DNA of 64,000 nucleotides from Dasypus novemcinctus (Eukaryota > Chordata > Mammalia > Cingulata > Dasypodidae). Position 1 is the first letter of the stretch. Each line of letters begins with the position of its first letter. Below the pieces are notes generated by a model. It was not told the origin of the DNA and ran no database searches. It saw nothing but the letters and a program-made list of their open reading frames with translations. This document shows, in pieces, positions 1-11,490 of the stretch. A program made the position numbers and the translations under genes. The DNA is taken from contig NC_080677.1 of NCBI RefSeq assembly GCF_030445035.2, positions 27,725,513 through 27,789,512 of the forward strand, read 5' to 3'.

Positions 1-1005
1 CTTAAATCTTTGGTCTGTTCATGTGCCAGTTGATCCCTGAATCTCAGCAGAGTTGCAACGCCTACTCTCCAGGCCATTGGACTCACCCAGGAAAACTAAC
101 AAGGAGATGATGATGGACAATACCTATTCCATGGAAAAGAGAGTATCTGCAACTGTAAGCAAAATAGTTCTGATATGGGCTGTGTGTGTATTCAAGCTCA
201 GTTCCTGGAAAGCCCCCAAGCCCCGAAAAACCAAAACTTAAACTTTTTGCGCCAAATGTTTCTTAACCCCATCCCTCCCATGCTCTCTGTATAAAAGCAA
301 CCTAAAAGACAGGCTCGGAGCTTGGGTTTTGGACTCAAATCCTCAGGGCCTGGCTGGCTGCAATAACTTCCTTCCCACAAAGGTCTCTAGTCCTGGCTTT
401 CAACACGGCGATCATCGATCATAGAATCCTCCTCACTGCCACAATAGTTCCATCCATCTGCTCCCTGGGATTTAAGCTCCCTCTCAAATAGAAACAGAAT
501 GAGCATCACCACCCCCAAATCCTCAAGACTGGGGAATGAAAAACGGACGAAAGTAGATTTACATTATTCTATTATATACTTAGTATTATTCTAGCAACAG
601 AAGACATTGTATCATTGACGTAAAGGCAGTATGACCACCAGAGGTTCTGAGGGAAGGGAAAGGGAAGAAGAGATGTAACATGGGGGCATTTTTAGTGCAT
701 TGGAATTGTTTTGCATAACATTGCAATGATGGTTACTGGCCATTATCATTTTGTCAAAGTCATAAAATTGTGTGAGGCAGAGGGTAAACTATAATGTAAA
801 CTATATTCCATGGTTAGTAGCAAAACTTCAGTGTGTGTTCATCAATTGTAATTAATGTGCCACATTCATGAAAGATGTTGCTAATGTGGGAAAGTGTGTG
901 TGTGTGTGGGGGTGGGGCATATGGGAATCCCATATATTTTTAATGCAACATTTATGTAATCTCAAGTTTCTTTGAAAAAATATGTGGAAAAAAAAAAGAA
1001 AACAT
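1..1005 (+). mobile_element. L1 LINE 3'-UTR end (xenarthran type), split by a solo LTR
   Basis: This non-coding 3' portion of an L1 is interrupted by an LTR at 171-443. It is recognised because the same sequence recurs in reverse complement at about 10070-11490. Shared stretches include 'ttgcaacgcctactctc' near 53, the block around 590-660 and the A-rich terminal part near 940-1000. The left edge is cut by the window start. It ends near 1000 in 'aaaaaaaaaag' after 'aatgcaacatttatgtaatc', a terminus shared with the fragment ending near 36990. No ORF2 sequence is present, so this is a 5'-truncated or edge-truncated copy. It may contribute only a polyadenylation signal. The L1 assignment is inferred from the shared 3' terminus and A-tail; the subfamily is unknown. 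Confidence 0.7.
171..443 (+). mobile_element. Solo LTR inserted in the L1 3' UTR
   Basis: A 273-bp insert begins TG and ends CA and is flanked by 'atagttc' on both sides (164-170 and 444-450). Removing it restores the L1 3'-UTR sequence seen in the other copy. A TATA-like 'tataaaagc' near 291 followed by a C/T-rich stretch fits an LTR promoter. The 6-7 bp duplication suggests a class II-like (ERVK-type) integrase, but the length is short for that group. There is no internal retroviral sequence, so it is a recombined solo LTR. Orientation is inferred from the TATA-like box. Confidence 0.6.
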
Positions 1006-1381
1006 ATTTACCACTTTAGAAGTGACCAATTACATATAATTGATGTGTCAATTTTGCATCATTTTGATCCATTTTTTAAAAGAAGAGTGTTAAATCCAGT
1101 GCTTGACAATCTTCCTGTGAGTTTTGGAAAGTAATAAAAGTTCATTTCTTTAAAAACAAAACAAATAAACAAACAAACAAAAAAATAGCCTGGAGTTAAA
1201 GTAGCCATGATGGGGAAGTTTTAATTTACCATAGTTATACATTTTAAAAGGTACACTTAAAATTTTTTCCAGACTCCACCAAAAAATGGGGTATAGTCTT
1301 TAATTAATATTCAAACGCTTCTATCAGATATAATTCTAAAGTAGCCTTTTTCCCAAAACACATACCACAAAACCCTATTTA

Positions 1382-1384
<3 letters not shown>

Positions 1385-1438
<54 letters not shown>
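1385..1438. repeat. (AT)27 microsatellite
   Basis: Twenty-seven uninterrupted AT dinucleotides, a perfect run prone to slippage and cruciform extrusion. It lies in otherwise unremarkable AT-rich DNA between the L1 3' end and the next L1 insertion (1006-1548), where I see no gene. An imperfect A-rich (CAAA)n stretch lies near 1155-1182. Confidence 0.95.
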
Positions 1439-1440
<2 letters not shown>

Positions 1441-1566
1441 ATTAGTGGGGCAAGGATAGAAAGTCAACTCATTTAAATTAGTGAGTTTTATATCTCTAAT
1501 TATACCTCTAATTTTTATTTCTGTGTTTCTAAATCTGTTTTTTTTGATTCATGGCTGAAAATTTTT

Positions 1567-1905
1567 TTTTTTTTTTAATTTTTTTATTTTTTATTGACTT
1601 TGTAATAATATTACATTAAAAATATATATGTGAGGTCCCATTCAACCCCACCCCCCCACCCCCCCCTCTCCCCCCCCCCCCCAACAACACTCGTTCCCAT
1701 CATCATGACACATCCATTGGATTTGGTAAGTACATCTTTGGGCACCTCTGCACCTCATATACATTGGTTCACATCATGGCCCATACTCTCCTCTATTCCA
1801 TCATGTAGGCCCTGTGAGGATTTACAATGTCCGGTGATTACCTCTGAAGCACCATCCAGGGCAGCTCCATGTCCCGAAGACGCCTCCACCTCTCATCTCT
1901 TCCTG
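1567..1905 (-). mobile_element. 5'-truncated L1 insertion (3' UTR only) with an 18-bp TSD
   Basis: On the minus strand this is the last ~340 bp of an L1, ending in a poly-A (poly-T on plus at about 1561-1600). It is flanked by a perfect 18-bp target-site duplication beginning 'tcatggctgaaa' (1549-1566 and 1906-1923). The sequence closely matches the 3' part of the plus-strand L1 at 15475-16124, including 'ttgactttgtaataatatt' next to the tail and the homopurine tract (C-rich on plus, 1646-1682). The high similarity and intact TSD indicate a fairly recent retrotransposition. The plus-strand 100-residue ORF here is an antisense artefact. Confidence 0.9.
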
Positions 1906-1982
1906 TCATGGCTGAAAATTTTTAAGATGTAAATCCTCTATTTATATATTAATTTAATATTATTAATTTAAAAGAAAACAAC

Positions 1983-2594
1983 TGAAGCAGACTAGTAAGA
2001 TAGGGAATTAATAGACGGATCTGGAACCTGGCAGAAAGTCCACGTGGACATCAGTAACCCCCAAGATGGCTGCTGGAAGACCCCCACATCCAAGATTCTG
2101 CTATCCAGAACAAAAATTTCTTCTAGAAGCAAGGAAAAGCCCCATATATTCCCCAAGGACTTTATCATTGGGTCCTCACTGGGGGATTGATAGGTGGGGT
2201 GATCAATCAGAACAGCAAACAGCTGGAACCCCTCCCCTGCCATTAGCAAAGGGGTAGAATAATTAACAGTTCAAAAAGTCAAGTGGGGCCTGAACGAGTG
2301 CCCTCGTTCTCAGCTCTTTCATCTCTGGACCCATCCTGCCCTCTGTGCACTGCTGTCGCCATTTTTCCTCTGCCATATAGCCATGCAAGTAAATCTGGAC
2401 ATTTATAATCTATAACAGGAAATTGTAACCTGTAAATCAGCCTGCTTTATCACTTTTCAACCTGTTCCTCTCTACCTGGGACCCCTGATCTCCCATTTCT
2501 CTTCACTCCCTCTCTGGATAAATTACTGGCCTAACTCACCTGTGTGCTCTTGAAATTCATTTCCGCAGCATAGCCTAAACAAGATCCAGTAACA
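1983..2594 (+). repeat. 5' LTR of the ERV1-like provirus
   Basis: A 612-bp terminal repeat, TG...CA, starting 'tgaagcagactag' and ending 'gatccagtaaca'. It is nearly identical to 6099-6713 apart from scattered substitutions and small indels; for example, this copy has 13 bp near 2171 ('ttgggtcctcact') that the other lacks. The C/T-rich half near 2500-2540 followed by 'aaattcattt' is the probable R/U5 end. Confidence 0.85.
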
Positions 2595-5500
2595 TATTTG
2601 GTGAGCCAGCGAGGAGTTTATTGGTGAGTGAAATTGGCCTACTGCCTGTTTAGTGCCTTCCTTTGGTTATCTATTTTTAACGTGTTTGCCTATGAGCCCC
2701 CAAAGGTTATAATCCTAGGAGGGAAGAGGCCAGGGCTCAGGAATTCTCCATGTCATGCTGTACACCCCAGCTTGGAAAATCTGATCCCTGCCAGGATGGC
2801 TGGGTCATAAGTCAGTGGCTTAAATTATAGCCCTGACAAGACAGAGCTTTCCCAGAGAGCACCAGGCTCTGTGAAGCTTCTTTTTCAAGCCATTTTAACA
2901 GCCAGTCTTTGTCCTTGGGCTTGCCTACCATTGCCTTCTCCTGCCCTCTCCCCTAGGGGGTACATGGCAATGGGCAAAGTGCTGAGGGTTTACCCCTCCC
3001 ACTGGGTCCATGCCTTTGCAAACAGCTTTCCTATCTACCCACACCCAGCTACCTGTGGGAATGAAGTAGGAAGGTGGCAGGCAAAGCCAAAATGGATGCC
3101 ATGGGAGTTCCCTTCCCCAAGGTGGTCACAGGCTATGATACCCTTGCATAATTTACCTTTACCCATGTTTTACCTTTCTACTTCTTGCTACTGAATTTCT
3201 CTTTGCAGGTTTGTGTTAGAATACTTTGGAATGTTTAAAAAACTGTGAAACTTGGATAACACATTTGTCTAGCAAGGAAGCTATTGTCTCAGGGCCCCCA
3301 AAGCCTGTTAGCTAGAACAATTAATCTCTAATCACTTAACGGCCTTTTGATGTCTGGTTTAACTGGGAAATTCCTAGACAGTGAAGTTGTTGAAATCTAT
3401 TCAGCCTGTCTTCCAAGTCCAGGACTGCCCAGGAATGCCTGGCAGCAGGGGCTCTATGATTCACTGGGGTGACAAGAATCAGAGAGCAGCCAAACATTTA
3501 CTGAGATTTCACTCAGGAACTTCTGTTTGTGCCAGTCGGTCTCAGACCCTGGAATGTAGGGGTGCTGAGAACCAGAGCAGGTAACTGAATGGCCCCCATT
3601 CTTTGGGCCCATCCATTCAGAGAGCAGCCAAATATCCCCTGGGACAGATGTTTCAGTGCTTTGATTTGGGGCCACTGCTCAGACCCCCCCACCAATTTGG
3701 CTTGGGCTCATTGATCTGATATCCAGAATTAGATATCCCCAAGAATGCTTGTGGGCCAATTAAGCTCTGAAAATTGAAATTCTCAGGATTCTGAGACAGG
3801 GCTTCAGCTCCAAATTATATGGAACAGTGAATTTTAGTCAGACTAGGACTCTGGGATGCCAGAATGGTTGACTAAAAGGTACTTCTTCATTCTTCCTAGA
3901 ATAATGGGCACAGTCTCTAGCATACCAGCAAACTCCCCATAGGAGTCTCTTAGGAATCAGGAAATTCTGCCTATTGCTGGTCCATGTGGCCACAGTATAG
4001 CCAAGAGCAGCCTCTATATAGGGCCCTGAATTCCAGTTGAACCAATGTGAGAAAAGAAAACAGATAGAGGTCCAGCAACCTCATGTCATGTTTCCTTAAA
4101 GAAATGAGGAAATAAACCTCAAACTTCTCAGTTTAAACTCAGTCATGCCTATAAGAGGTGTGAAAAACCTCATGTGCCACCAATTATGGTCAAAGAGTTC
4201 CTAGAAATGGTAAAGGTATAAAATTCTTTTTCTTTTAATCTGTGCTTAATTTTGTATTCAACTTTGAAACCTGTTTCTTTGTCAGGTTGCTTGTGCCTAG
4301 GAAATCAGGTTTGGGATTCACCTGTTAAAAATTGAATAACGGTGAAAGGTAACCTAAAAATGAATCTTTAAATGTCAATAATGTCTTGCTAGTGGATTTA
4401 ATATAAATTGCAAGTGAAATTTATTTGTGCAGAGAAACTTCACAAAGTTGTTACTAATAAAATTCTTGGGGCTTAGCAAATAAAGGTACCCAATTCACTT
4501 TAAGGTAAAAACTTACTAGAAACTGTAACTCAGAGTTAAGATTATTTATAGAAGCATAGTGCTAAAAAGTTCATTTGATGTGTTACACATTGCATTGGAA
4601 ATGTTTCAATGGTATATAAAAATCAAGAGGTAAATTTCAGCATTGTCAAACTCTCTTGTGCTTCCAAACCAGGCCTTCAATACACTGCAGGTTGCCTCTC
4701 CATTTGAGTTATTGGCTAGGTTGGTCACTGATCCCTAAAATAATAAAGGGTATCTACTACATCTCTGGTTGTTGTGCTCCTGAAGTCAATGGAGACTACT
4801 TTGCAGTTTCAAACCCCTGCAGCAGCCAATGATGGCTTGATATCATCAAATGTACAATGGATATCGCCTCCAGACTGACACTGTTTCATAGTGCCAAAGA
4901 GTGCGATGCACCATGCCAGTGGAATACTGCAAACTACTTTCCTAGCTTCTCTCTAGGGTCAATGGTGCTGCAACTTCTGTAATACCAAGTGAAGCAATGA
5001 TCATCAGCATACTGTGAGTAGAACTTATACACTATTGGCATTATGGCCTGTTCCCTTGGAGAGACAACATGTAAGGTATTTCAAACCTGAAACTTAAGTC
5101 TAGTAATTACAGCTCAAAGAGAAACTTATGCATTAGGTAGTACATTAATTAGTATTAAGTACTGTACTTATATTTTCTATTCTAGACCATATGCAAAGAA
5201 ATAGTGAACATGTTAAAAGTCTTGGTAAACTTAATTTTCTAAATAGTTAATGAATGAGCTTACCCCAGGCCTCCCTCCCAGCCCTTATTCCAGAACCTTT
5301 CCCACTCATACTCTGAGGAGGACCGACACACCCATATGCCATCTTACAAGGTCTAAGTGTTTTCCCACCAGAAAGGAAACAGCAAATGGGGTGGCTAGGA
5401 CCCACTTCTGCCTAGCCCCTTTGAGATGGTCCATGGGCAATCTTTCCTTACCCACGACCTGAAAATCAGGTTCTAATCAAAGCTTAGCAAAAAACCAAGC

Positions 5501-6098
5501 CTCATTCTCAATTCAAGCCATAATGTAAAAAACTATACTCTGTAGTTCTAATCACTCCCACTGATGGGACACACGAGTGCCAGTCATTGGATGGCCTGAA
5601 ATACCTCTTCAAGAAACAAAGCTAAGTAGCATCTGTGTCAAAGTTGTCTGTTTTCTCTAATTCTAGCCCAAATGCCTATTGCTAGGGGGAGGACAAACTA
5701 AAGATCCCTTAAAGAAACTTTGTCTGTTTTCATCTCCTGTAACTTAATTAAAAAGGGCAATGCCTCTTCCTGTTCTACTGAAGAAAGAATATTCTTTCCC
5801 ATCAACTTTGGGAAAAAACAGCCTTTATAAACACCTGGACTTTCTACTTCTGTGGTCCAGTATCCTCTTAGTAAACCATATATTCTCAAAATTCTAATTA
5901 GAATCAACATCTTGTTAGACATATGGGGACTTCATCCAGCTTCACACAGCTGTCTTCCTCCAATCAAGATAGAATAGTAAGAGAGTTCTGTACCTTGTCA
6001 GGTAGGGCCTACAGCCACTAACCAGCAGAAAGTAGCTACAGAAGAAAAATCATCTCATTTCAGCACCCCTGTAAGATTAAAACTCTCTGAAGGGGGAA

Positions 6099-6713
6099 TG
6101 AAGCAGGCTAGTAAGACAGGGAATTAATAGACGGATCTGGAACCTGGCAGGGAGTCCACATGGACATCAGTAACCCCTAGGATGGCTGCTGGAAGACCCC
6201 CACACCCAAGATTCTGCTATCCAGAACAAAAATTTCTTCTAGAAGCAAGGAAAAGCCCCATATATTCCCCAAGGACTTTATCACTGGGGGATTGATAGGT
6301 GGGGTGATCAATCAGAACAGCAAACAGCTGGAACCCCTCCCCTGCCATCAGCAAAGGGGTGGAATAATTAACAGTTCAAAAAGCCAAGTGTGGCCTGAAT
6401 GAGAATGAGAGCTCTAGCTCTCAGCTCTCTCATCTCTGGACCCGTCCTGCCCTTTGCGCACCGCTGTCACCATTTTTCTTCTGTCATGTGGCCATGCAAG
6501 TAAATCTGGGCATTTGTAATCTATAATGGGAAATTGTAGTCTGTAAATCAGCCCACTTTATCACTTCTCAACCTGTTCCTCTCTACCTGGGACCCCTGAT
6601 CTCCCATTTCTCTTCCCTCCCTCCCTGAATAAATTGCCGGCCTAACTCACATGGCATGCTCTTGAAATTCATTTCTGCAGCATAGCCAAGAACCTAAACA
6701 AAATCCAGTAGCA
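6099..6713 (+). repeat. 3' LTR of the ERV1-like provirus
   Basis: A 615-bp partner of the LTR at 1983-2594, directly preceded by the polypurine tract at 6091-6098. It ends 'atccagtagca' and is followed by cagc, the imperfect partner of the caac preceding the 5' LTR. The few substitutions per hundred bases between the two LTRs point to an insertion well after the mammalian radiation, probably within Xenarthra (inference). Confidence 0.85.
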
Positions 6714-6954
6714 CAGCTGTCTTCTGAGTTATCAATGTTAAGTACAAAGAAAAAGGCATGCATTTTTAGAGATATTCTCCCTTAACATAAACGTTTACTA
6801 ATCAAATGAACTAGTATTATATCTGCTAAATGATTAAATGGAAAAAATATACACATAGGTTTGCATTTAACCAAATTTATTCATTATTCTGGTAAGTGTT
6901 ATTTTAATGATAATTGTTTTATAAGATGTCAGCTTGAATACAGTTTCCAAAATC

Positions 6955-7364
6955 TTTTTTTTTTTAAGATTTATTTTTATTTATTTCTCCCCCCACCCCA
7001 GTTGTCTATTTTCTGTGTCTATTTGCTGCGTATTCTTCTTTTTGTCTGCTTCTGTTGTCAGCAGCACGGGAATCTGTGTTTCTTTTTGTTGCGTCATTTT
7101 GTTGTGTCAGCTCTCCGTGTGCACGGCACCATTCCTGGGCAGGCTGCATTTTCTTTTGCGCTGGGCGGCTCTCCTTACAGGGCGCACTCCTTGCGTGTGG
7201 GGCTGCCCTATGCAGGGGACACTCCTGCATGGCAGAGCGCTCCTTGCGCGCATCAGCACTGTGCATGGGCCAGCTCCACATGGGTCAAGGAGGCCCTGGG
7301 TTTGAACCGCAGACCTCCCATGTGGTAGACGGACGCCCAATCCACTGGGCTAAGTCCGCTTCCC
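6955..7364 (-). mobile_element. DAS-type tRNA-derived SINE
   Basis: A SINE in reverse orientation. Read on minus, it starts with a tRNA-like head (around 7290-7360, B-box complement 'gtttgaacc'), continues through the GC-rich body and ends in an A-rich AAATAAATAAAAATAAATCTT tail seen as T-rich DNA at 6955-6990. The flanks share 'tccaaaatc' (6946-6954 and 7365-7373), its target-site duplication. DAS SINEs are described from armadillos as tRNA-Ala derived, transcribed by RNA polymerase III and mobilised by L1. The 155-, 123- and 112-residue ORFs on either strand are shadows of the GC-rich body. Confidence 0.92.
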
Positions 7365-7373
7365 TCCAAAATC

Positions 7374-8755
7374 ATTTTAACTCAAATATGTAAGATATAC
7401 AAGATGTGTATTTATTAGGAAAAAAAGAAGTAGCTCTGTCCTAAAAATTAAATGACTGGTTGTTACAAAGTAAAGAGAAAATGTAAGACAAAAACTGAAT
7501 GGATATAGAAAGTTGTAAAAGGTTTGCAGAAAAGGAATTTTATTTTTGGTTGAAGTTGTATAAGATTTGATGAATCTATCTATAAAATTTTTTAAAGGCT
7601 TAGTATCAAATAGTATACTAAGGTAAAACTGAAATTGGATTTTCTATTAAAATGACAAGGTTTTCTTACATTATTGGTTTGTTTTTAATAAGAGGCTGTA
7701 AAGGATTTTTTCCCTCAATAATCGGTGTGAAAGGCAGAGGGTCTATGTTTTATCAAAATAACTTCTTGTACTTTGCATTGACTTTATTGTGTCCTTACTT
7801 ATTTAAGAGAAAGTCTTCTCACTAAGAAAAAAAACCCGCCAATTTTTACCATCGTGTCATCTCCTATATTTACTTTTACAAAATTTTATTAACACTTTAA
7901 AGAAGAGAGCCAAATATTTTTTCACAGTGACCTGTGATCCTATTTAACCGAAATTATTATTTTTATATAAACTCCCATTAGAGCTTTTACTTTTTAAAAA
8001 CAGTTCTCAGTTAACCATAGACATTTTTTGTCTTTTATGTTTTAAGTTTTTTGTAATCCACAGGTAATTTTATTCTAATGTTTTCCTAAAAACACTTGTA
8101 GTCAGCGACAGGCAAAGTGCTTTATCTTCAACAAAACAATAGTTTCTCAGACACCTGTGAAAAGAACTATTAGTTTGCCTGGAGCACTGGCTTCTAATTA
8201 CATTGCTTAAAGAACTTTAAAGCCATACCATGGTGCTGATTCAAGATATCCAAAAACCTAATGGGAAGCTGATGGATTCATGAGATGGCTAACACAAGAT
8301 CCAGTGGAACAAGAATTAATTACTTAGCACATAATGAATTGAAAAAAAATGATTATAGATTTTTAAAAATTGCTAATATTTCCATAATTTCTTGACAGAA
8401 AATACTTTCTTCATAAAGACCAACTAGATAAGGATTAGTTTAATTTTTTTCATTTTTAAAAGACTATTCTCTTGTGACCAGTGACATATGACTTATTTGA
8501 TGTATTTAAAGTTAACAGTGGGGTCAATATTTTGGATGGGGTCTTTTTCTCAGACAGTGCATGTGGAGAACTATTCTAAATATATAGCACCCTTCTTGCG
8601 TAAGAGGCAAAGAGAAAAAAAGAGATGAGAGGAAAGAGAAGGGAATGGAAAGAGAAGGGAAGGGAAGGGAAATTGCTTCTCAGCTCAGTGGCTTGTACTT
8701 GCTATTCCCTCTCTGGAAATGCCTTGTACTCAGGCGTTTGCATGATTTCCTTTAT
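7374..8755. other. AT-rich intergenic DNA without a recognised gene
   Basis: I find no ORF of interest or RNA gene. The only distinct feature is a purine-rich simple stretch at about 8607-8670, built from degenerate GGAAA/GAAGG units. The rest is AT-rich unique or anciently decayed sequence. Confidence 0.6.
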
Positions 8756-9450
8756 TATTTTTATAATAGCTTCCTTGAGATAGAAGTTGTTTGCCATGAA
8801 ACTGTACAATTCAATGGTTTTTAGTATATTTACAAAGTTCTGCAACTGTTACCCTGGTCTAATTTCAGGACCTTTTCCATTATCCCCCAAAGGAACCTTG
8901 CCACTCCCATTCCTCAGCTCCATTCCCATTCCCATGTAACATCTAACTGCCTTTTGTCTTGATAGATGTTTGGGTATTTTATATAAATGGGAACTTAAAA
9001 TATATATGGTCTTTTGTCACTGTCTTCTTTCAGTGAGAATAATGTTTTTGAGGTTCATCCATGTTGTAATATGTTTCAAGTACCAGTACTTTTTTTGTTA
9101 TTGCTGAAGAACATCCCATTGTATGGATATAACATGTTTTGTTCTTCCTTTCATCAGTTAATGGAAATTTGGGTTATTTCTACTATGCAGTTATTATGTA
9201 TAATACTGCTATGAACATTCATGTACAAGTTCTTATGTGATCATATATTTTCATTGTTAGAAATAGACATAGACATGTAGGAGTAGAATTACTGAGGCTT
9301 ATGTAACTGTATTTGGTATTTTAAACAATTGCCAAACTTTTCTAAAGTGGCTGCACCATTTTGCATTTCCACCAATAATGCATGAGGGCTCCGCATTTCT
9401 CTACATCATTATCAACACTTGCTAAGGTGTCATTGGCTTTATTCCATTAT
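8756..9450 (-). mobile_element. Old L1M-type LINE 3' end
   Basis: In reverse orientation this carries the well-known mammalian L1M 3'-UTR text: a 'cttccttgagatagaa' start, 'ggttcatccatgttg', 'aggagtagaattactg' and 'aagtggctgcaccatttt'. It is many substitutions from a consensus and has no ORF, which fits an ancient insertion. The homologous segment recurs at 12725-13660 and its terminal part at 33765-33970. Confidence 0.8.
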
Positions 9451-9984
9451 TCTGGTCTCTACTCTAATGATAGAGATGATCCACCTTGATGATTCAATAA
9501 AATTCCCACAGTCACTATCATATAATCCTTTTTATTGATTATCTGAAATCAATTATTTGAAACTTAATTATTTTTGTATATTTTGTTACTTGTCTATTGT
9601 CTATCCCTGGCCTGTCCCCAACCACTGGAATGTAAGCCACATAAAAACAAGACCTTGTCTACCTCAATTTCCTATGTATGTAGGCCCTACAATAGTGCCT
9701 GCCATAGAATAGGTATTCAACAGCTATTTATGGACAAACCAGCTACCCAAATTTGTAAAGCAAACATAATTTATCAGAGCAAGCTTGGGAGAATTTCCTT
9801 AAAATGGACATTCGTACAGGACAGGGACTCTACTTTTGAGATAGCCTGTGGAATTCCACAAGGGTTTGAGTCCTAATTTTCTAAACTGTGACAGATGACT
9901 TCTTCCCAAGGGTCCATTGTCACTCCAGATTCAAAGAGCTCTGGGTCAACAGGTCAAACAGGAATTAGATGCATTTGTATATAA

Positions 9985-10062
9985 TCGAACCATACTTTGC
10001 TTCCTAATCTTCTGTTACCTGAGTCGACCACACTTTGCTTCCTAATCTTCTGTTACCTGAGT
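9985..10062. repeat. Two-copy 39-bp tandem duplication
   Basis: The unit containing 'actttgcttcctaatcttc' occurs at 9985-10023 and again at 10024-10062, with only about two differences. It lies just outside the L1 3' end that starts near 10070, so it may be a duplication made at or near that insertion. The 9451-9984 stretch upstream holds no recognised feature. Confidence 0.9.
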
Positions 10063-10069
10063 CTATTCT

Positions 10070-11490
10070 TTTTTTAAAATACTTTTTAAAAATACCTTTT
10101 GCTATATATTTTTAAAAGATAATTAAGATTACATAAATGTTACCTAAAAAATACAGGAGATTCCCATATTTCCCCCCTTCCTACCCCTTCCAGACTGTCC
10201 CACGTTAACAACATCCTTCATTAGTGTGGTACAATTGATGAACACATATTGGAGCATTGCCATTAAGCATGGAATATAGTTTATATTATAGTTTACACTC
10301 TGTCCTGCACAACTTTGTAAGTAATGACAAAATATATAATGGCCTATGTCTGTCATTGCAATGCCATTCAGGACAACTCCAATGTCCCCAAAATTCCCCC
10401 ATATTAAACCTATTTTTCCATCTCCCTCCCCTCAGAATCTCTAGTGGCCACTGCCTCCACATCAATGATAAAAGTTCTTCCATTGCTAGAATAACAATAA
10501 GTCTAAAGTAGAGTAACAGTAAGTCTACTCTAGTCCATTGTTCATTCCTTCCCTAGTCCTGAGGATGCTGCGATGGTGATACCCACTCCCCCTCTAATTA
10601 AGAGGAGGCTTAGCTCTCATGGCGTAGTAGCAGAGAAGTTGGGTGTATGCGGTATTGAATGGCGGACTTTTGTTCTAATTAAAACCGAGCTCCAAATAGA
10701 ATTTTTGGGTCCTTTTTATACAGAGGAAATAAGAGTGGGGAGACAAATGGTGCTCGTATGCAAAAATACTTTTTGTTAGTTTTTTTAAGTGTTTTATTTG
10801 AGTATATCCTCCAGGTAAGCTTGAATTAAGGCATATCCCTCACATTCTAAGTCAGCTTTTAGCATGAGCCTCCCACATTCCAGCTTATATCCTCCCTGAA
10901 TATTCAAAGCCTATAAAGTTTATATTTCTTAATTAGCTTTCTAGGCTTATTTGGATATAAAATAAATTTGGATTTGTGCACAGGCTATATTATTCCCCCC
11001 CTTTGATGCTTGCTTAAGGTTATTAAGCTTTTACATTATTATTGTTAGAGTTTTTTTGGACTGACGGGCATGTATGTAGAGCTATGAGATGCGCAGCTGT
11101 GTGCTTTTTTACTGTACTATTTATTAGGGTGCATATTCTGTATACGATGAAAGGGAGGAGGCAAGGAGGTATGGTGCATCCTCTTATAAGGAAGGCAATT
11201 ATTTTTAGTAGAAGCTTGAAATTGTTTACTATTGACTGCTAGTTTCCAAAGGGATTACTTAAATTTTAACTATTCTAGGTTTGCACTGGGACAAGAGGCA
11301 GATGGATGGATCTATCTTGCTTGCAGTTGTAGACTCTCTCTGTCCCTTGAGATGAATGTTGTCCATCATTATCTCCTTGTTAGTTGTCCTGGGTGAGTCC
11401 AATGACTAGAGAGTAGGCGTTGCAACTTTGTTGAGATTCAGGGCCCAACTGGCACCTGGATGGTGCAAAAACTTAAGTCTCTTGGATGTA
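10070..11490 (-). mobile_element. L1 LINE 3'-UTR end (xenarthran type), split by an LTR
   Basis: Reverse-complement counterpart of the L1 3' UTR at 1-1005: both ends align, and the middle is interrupted by an LTR-like insert at about 10620-11285. Read on minus, it runs from 'gtgccagttgggccctgaat' (near 11460) to 'aatgttacctaaaaaatac', with the 3' terminus near 10080. No ORF2 remains. The ORFs of up to 84 residues here follow no reading frame of the element. Confidence 0.7.
10620..11285 (-). mobile_element. LTR-like insert inside the L1 3' UTR
   Basis: About 666 bp with no counterpart in the other L1 3'-UTR copies. Read on minus, it begins TG ('tgcaaacctag'), ends CA ('tactacgcca') and contains 'tctgtataaaaagg' near 10710 followed by an R-like 'gagctcggtttt'. 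That promoter layout resembles the solo LTR at 171-443. The flanking hexamers match only in part (ctctca and ctggga on plus), so the target-site duplication is weak and the exact edges are uncertain. No internal retroviral sequence is attached. Confidence 0.5.

Larger units (their letters stand above)
1983..6713 (+). mobile_element. Internally deleted ERV1-like provirus with two LTRs
   Basis: Two direct LTR copies (1983-2594 and 6099-6713) bracket about 3.5 kb of interior. The interior begins just after the 5' LTR with a primer-binding-site-like TGG start (2599-2616; I could not match the tRNA). It ends in a polypurine tract, 'gaaggggga', directly before the 3' LTR. Flanking 4-mers are caac and cagc, a one-mismatch target-site duplication typical of class I ERVs. 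The interior is half the usual gag-pol-env length or less. I see no intact gag, pol or env frame, only short decayed ORFs, so it is replication-defective. The 5.9-6.09 kb end vaguely resembles an env tail, but this is weak. The class is inferred from TSD length and layout. Confidence 0.8.

Noticed and set aside
10573-11242. Possible nuclear mitochondrial insert (first impression from its AT-rich text)
   Set aside because: No mitochondrial gene order or tRNA is seen, and it interrupts an L1 3' UTR with TG/CA ends, which fits an LTR.
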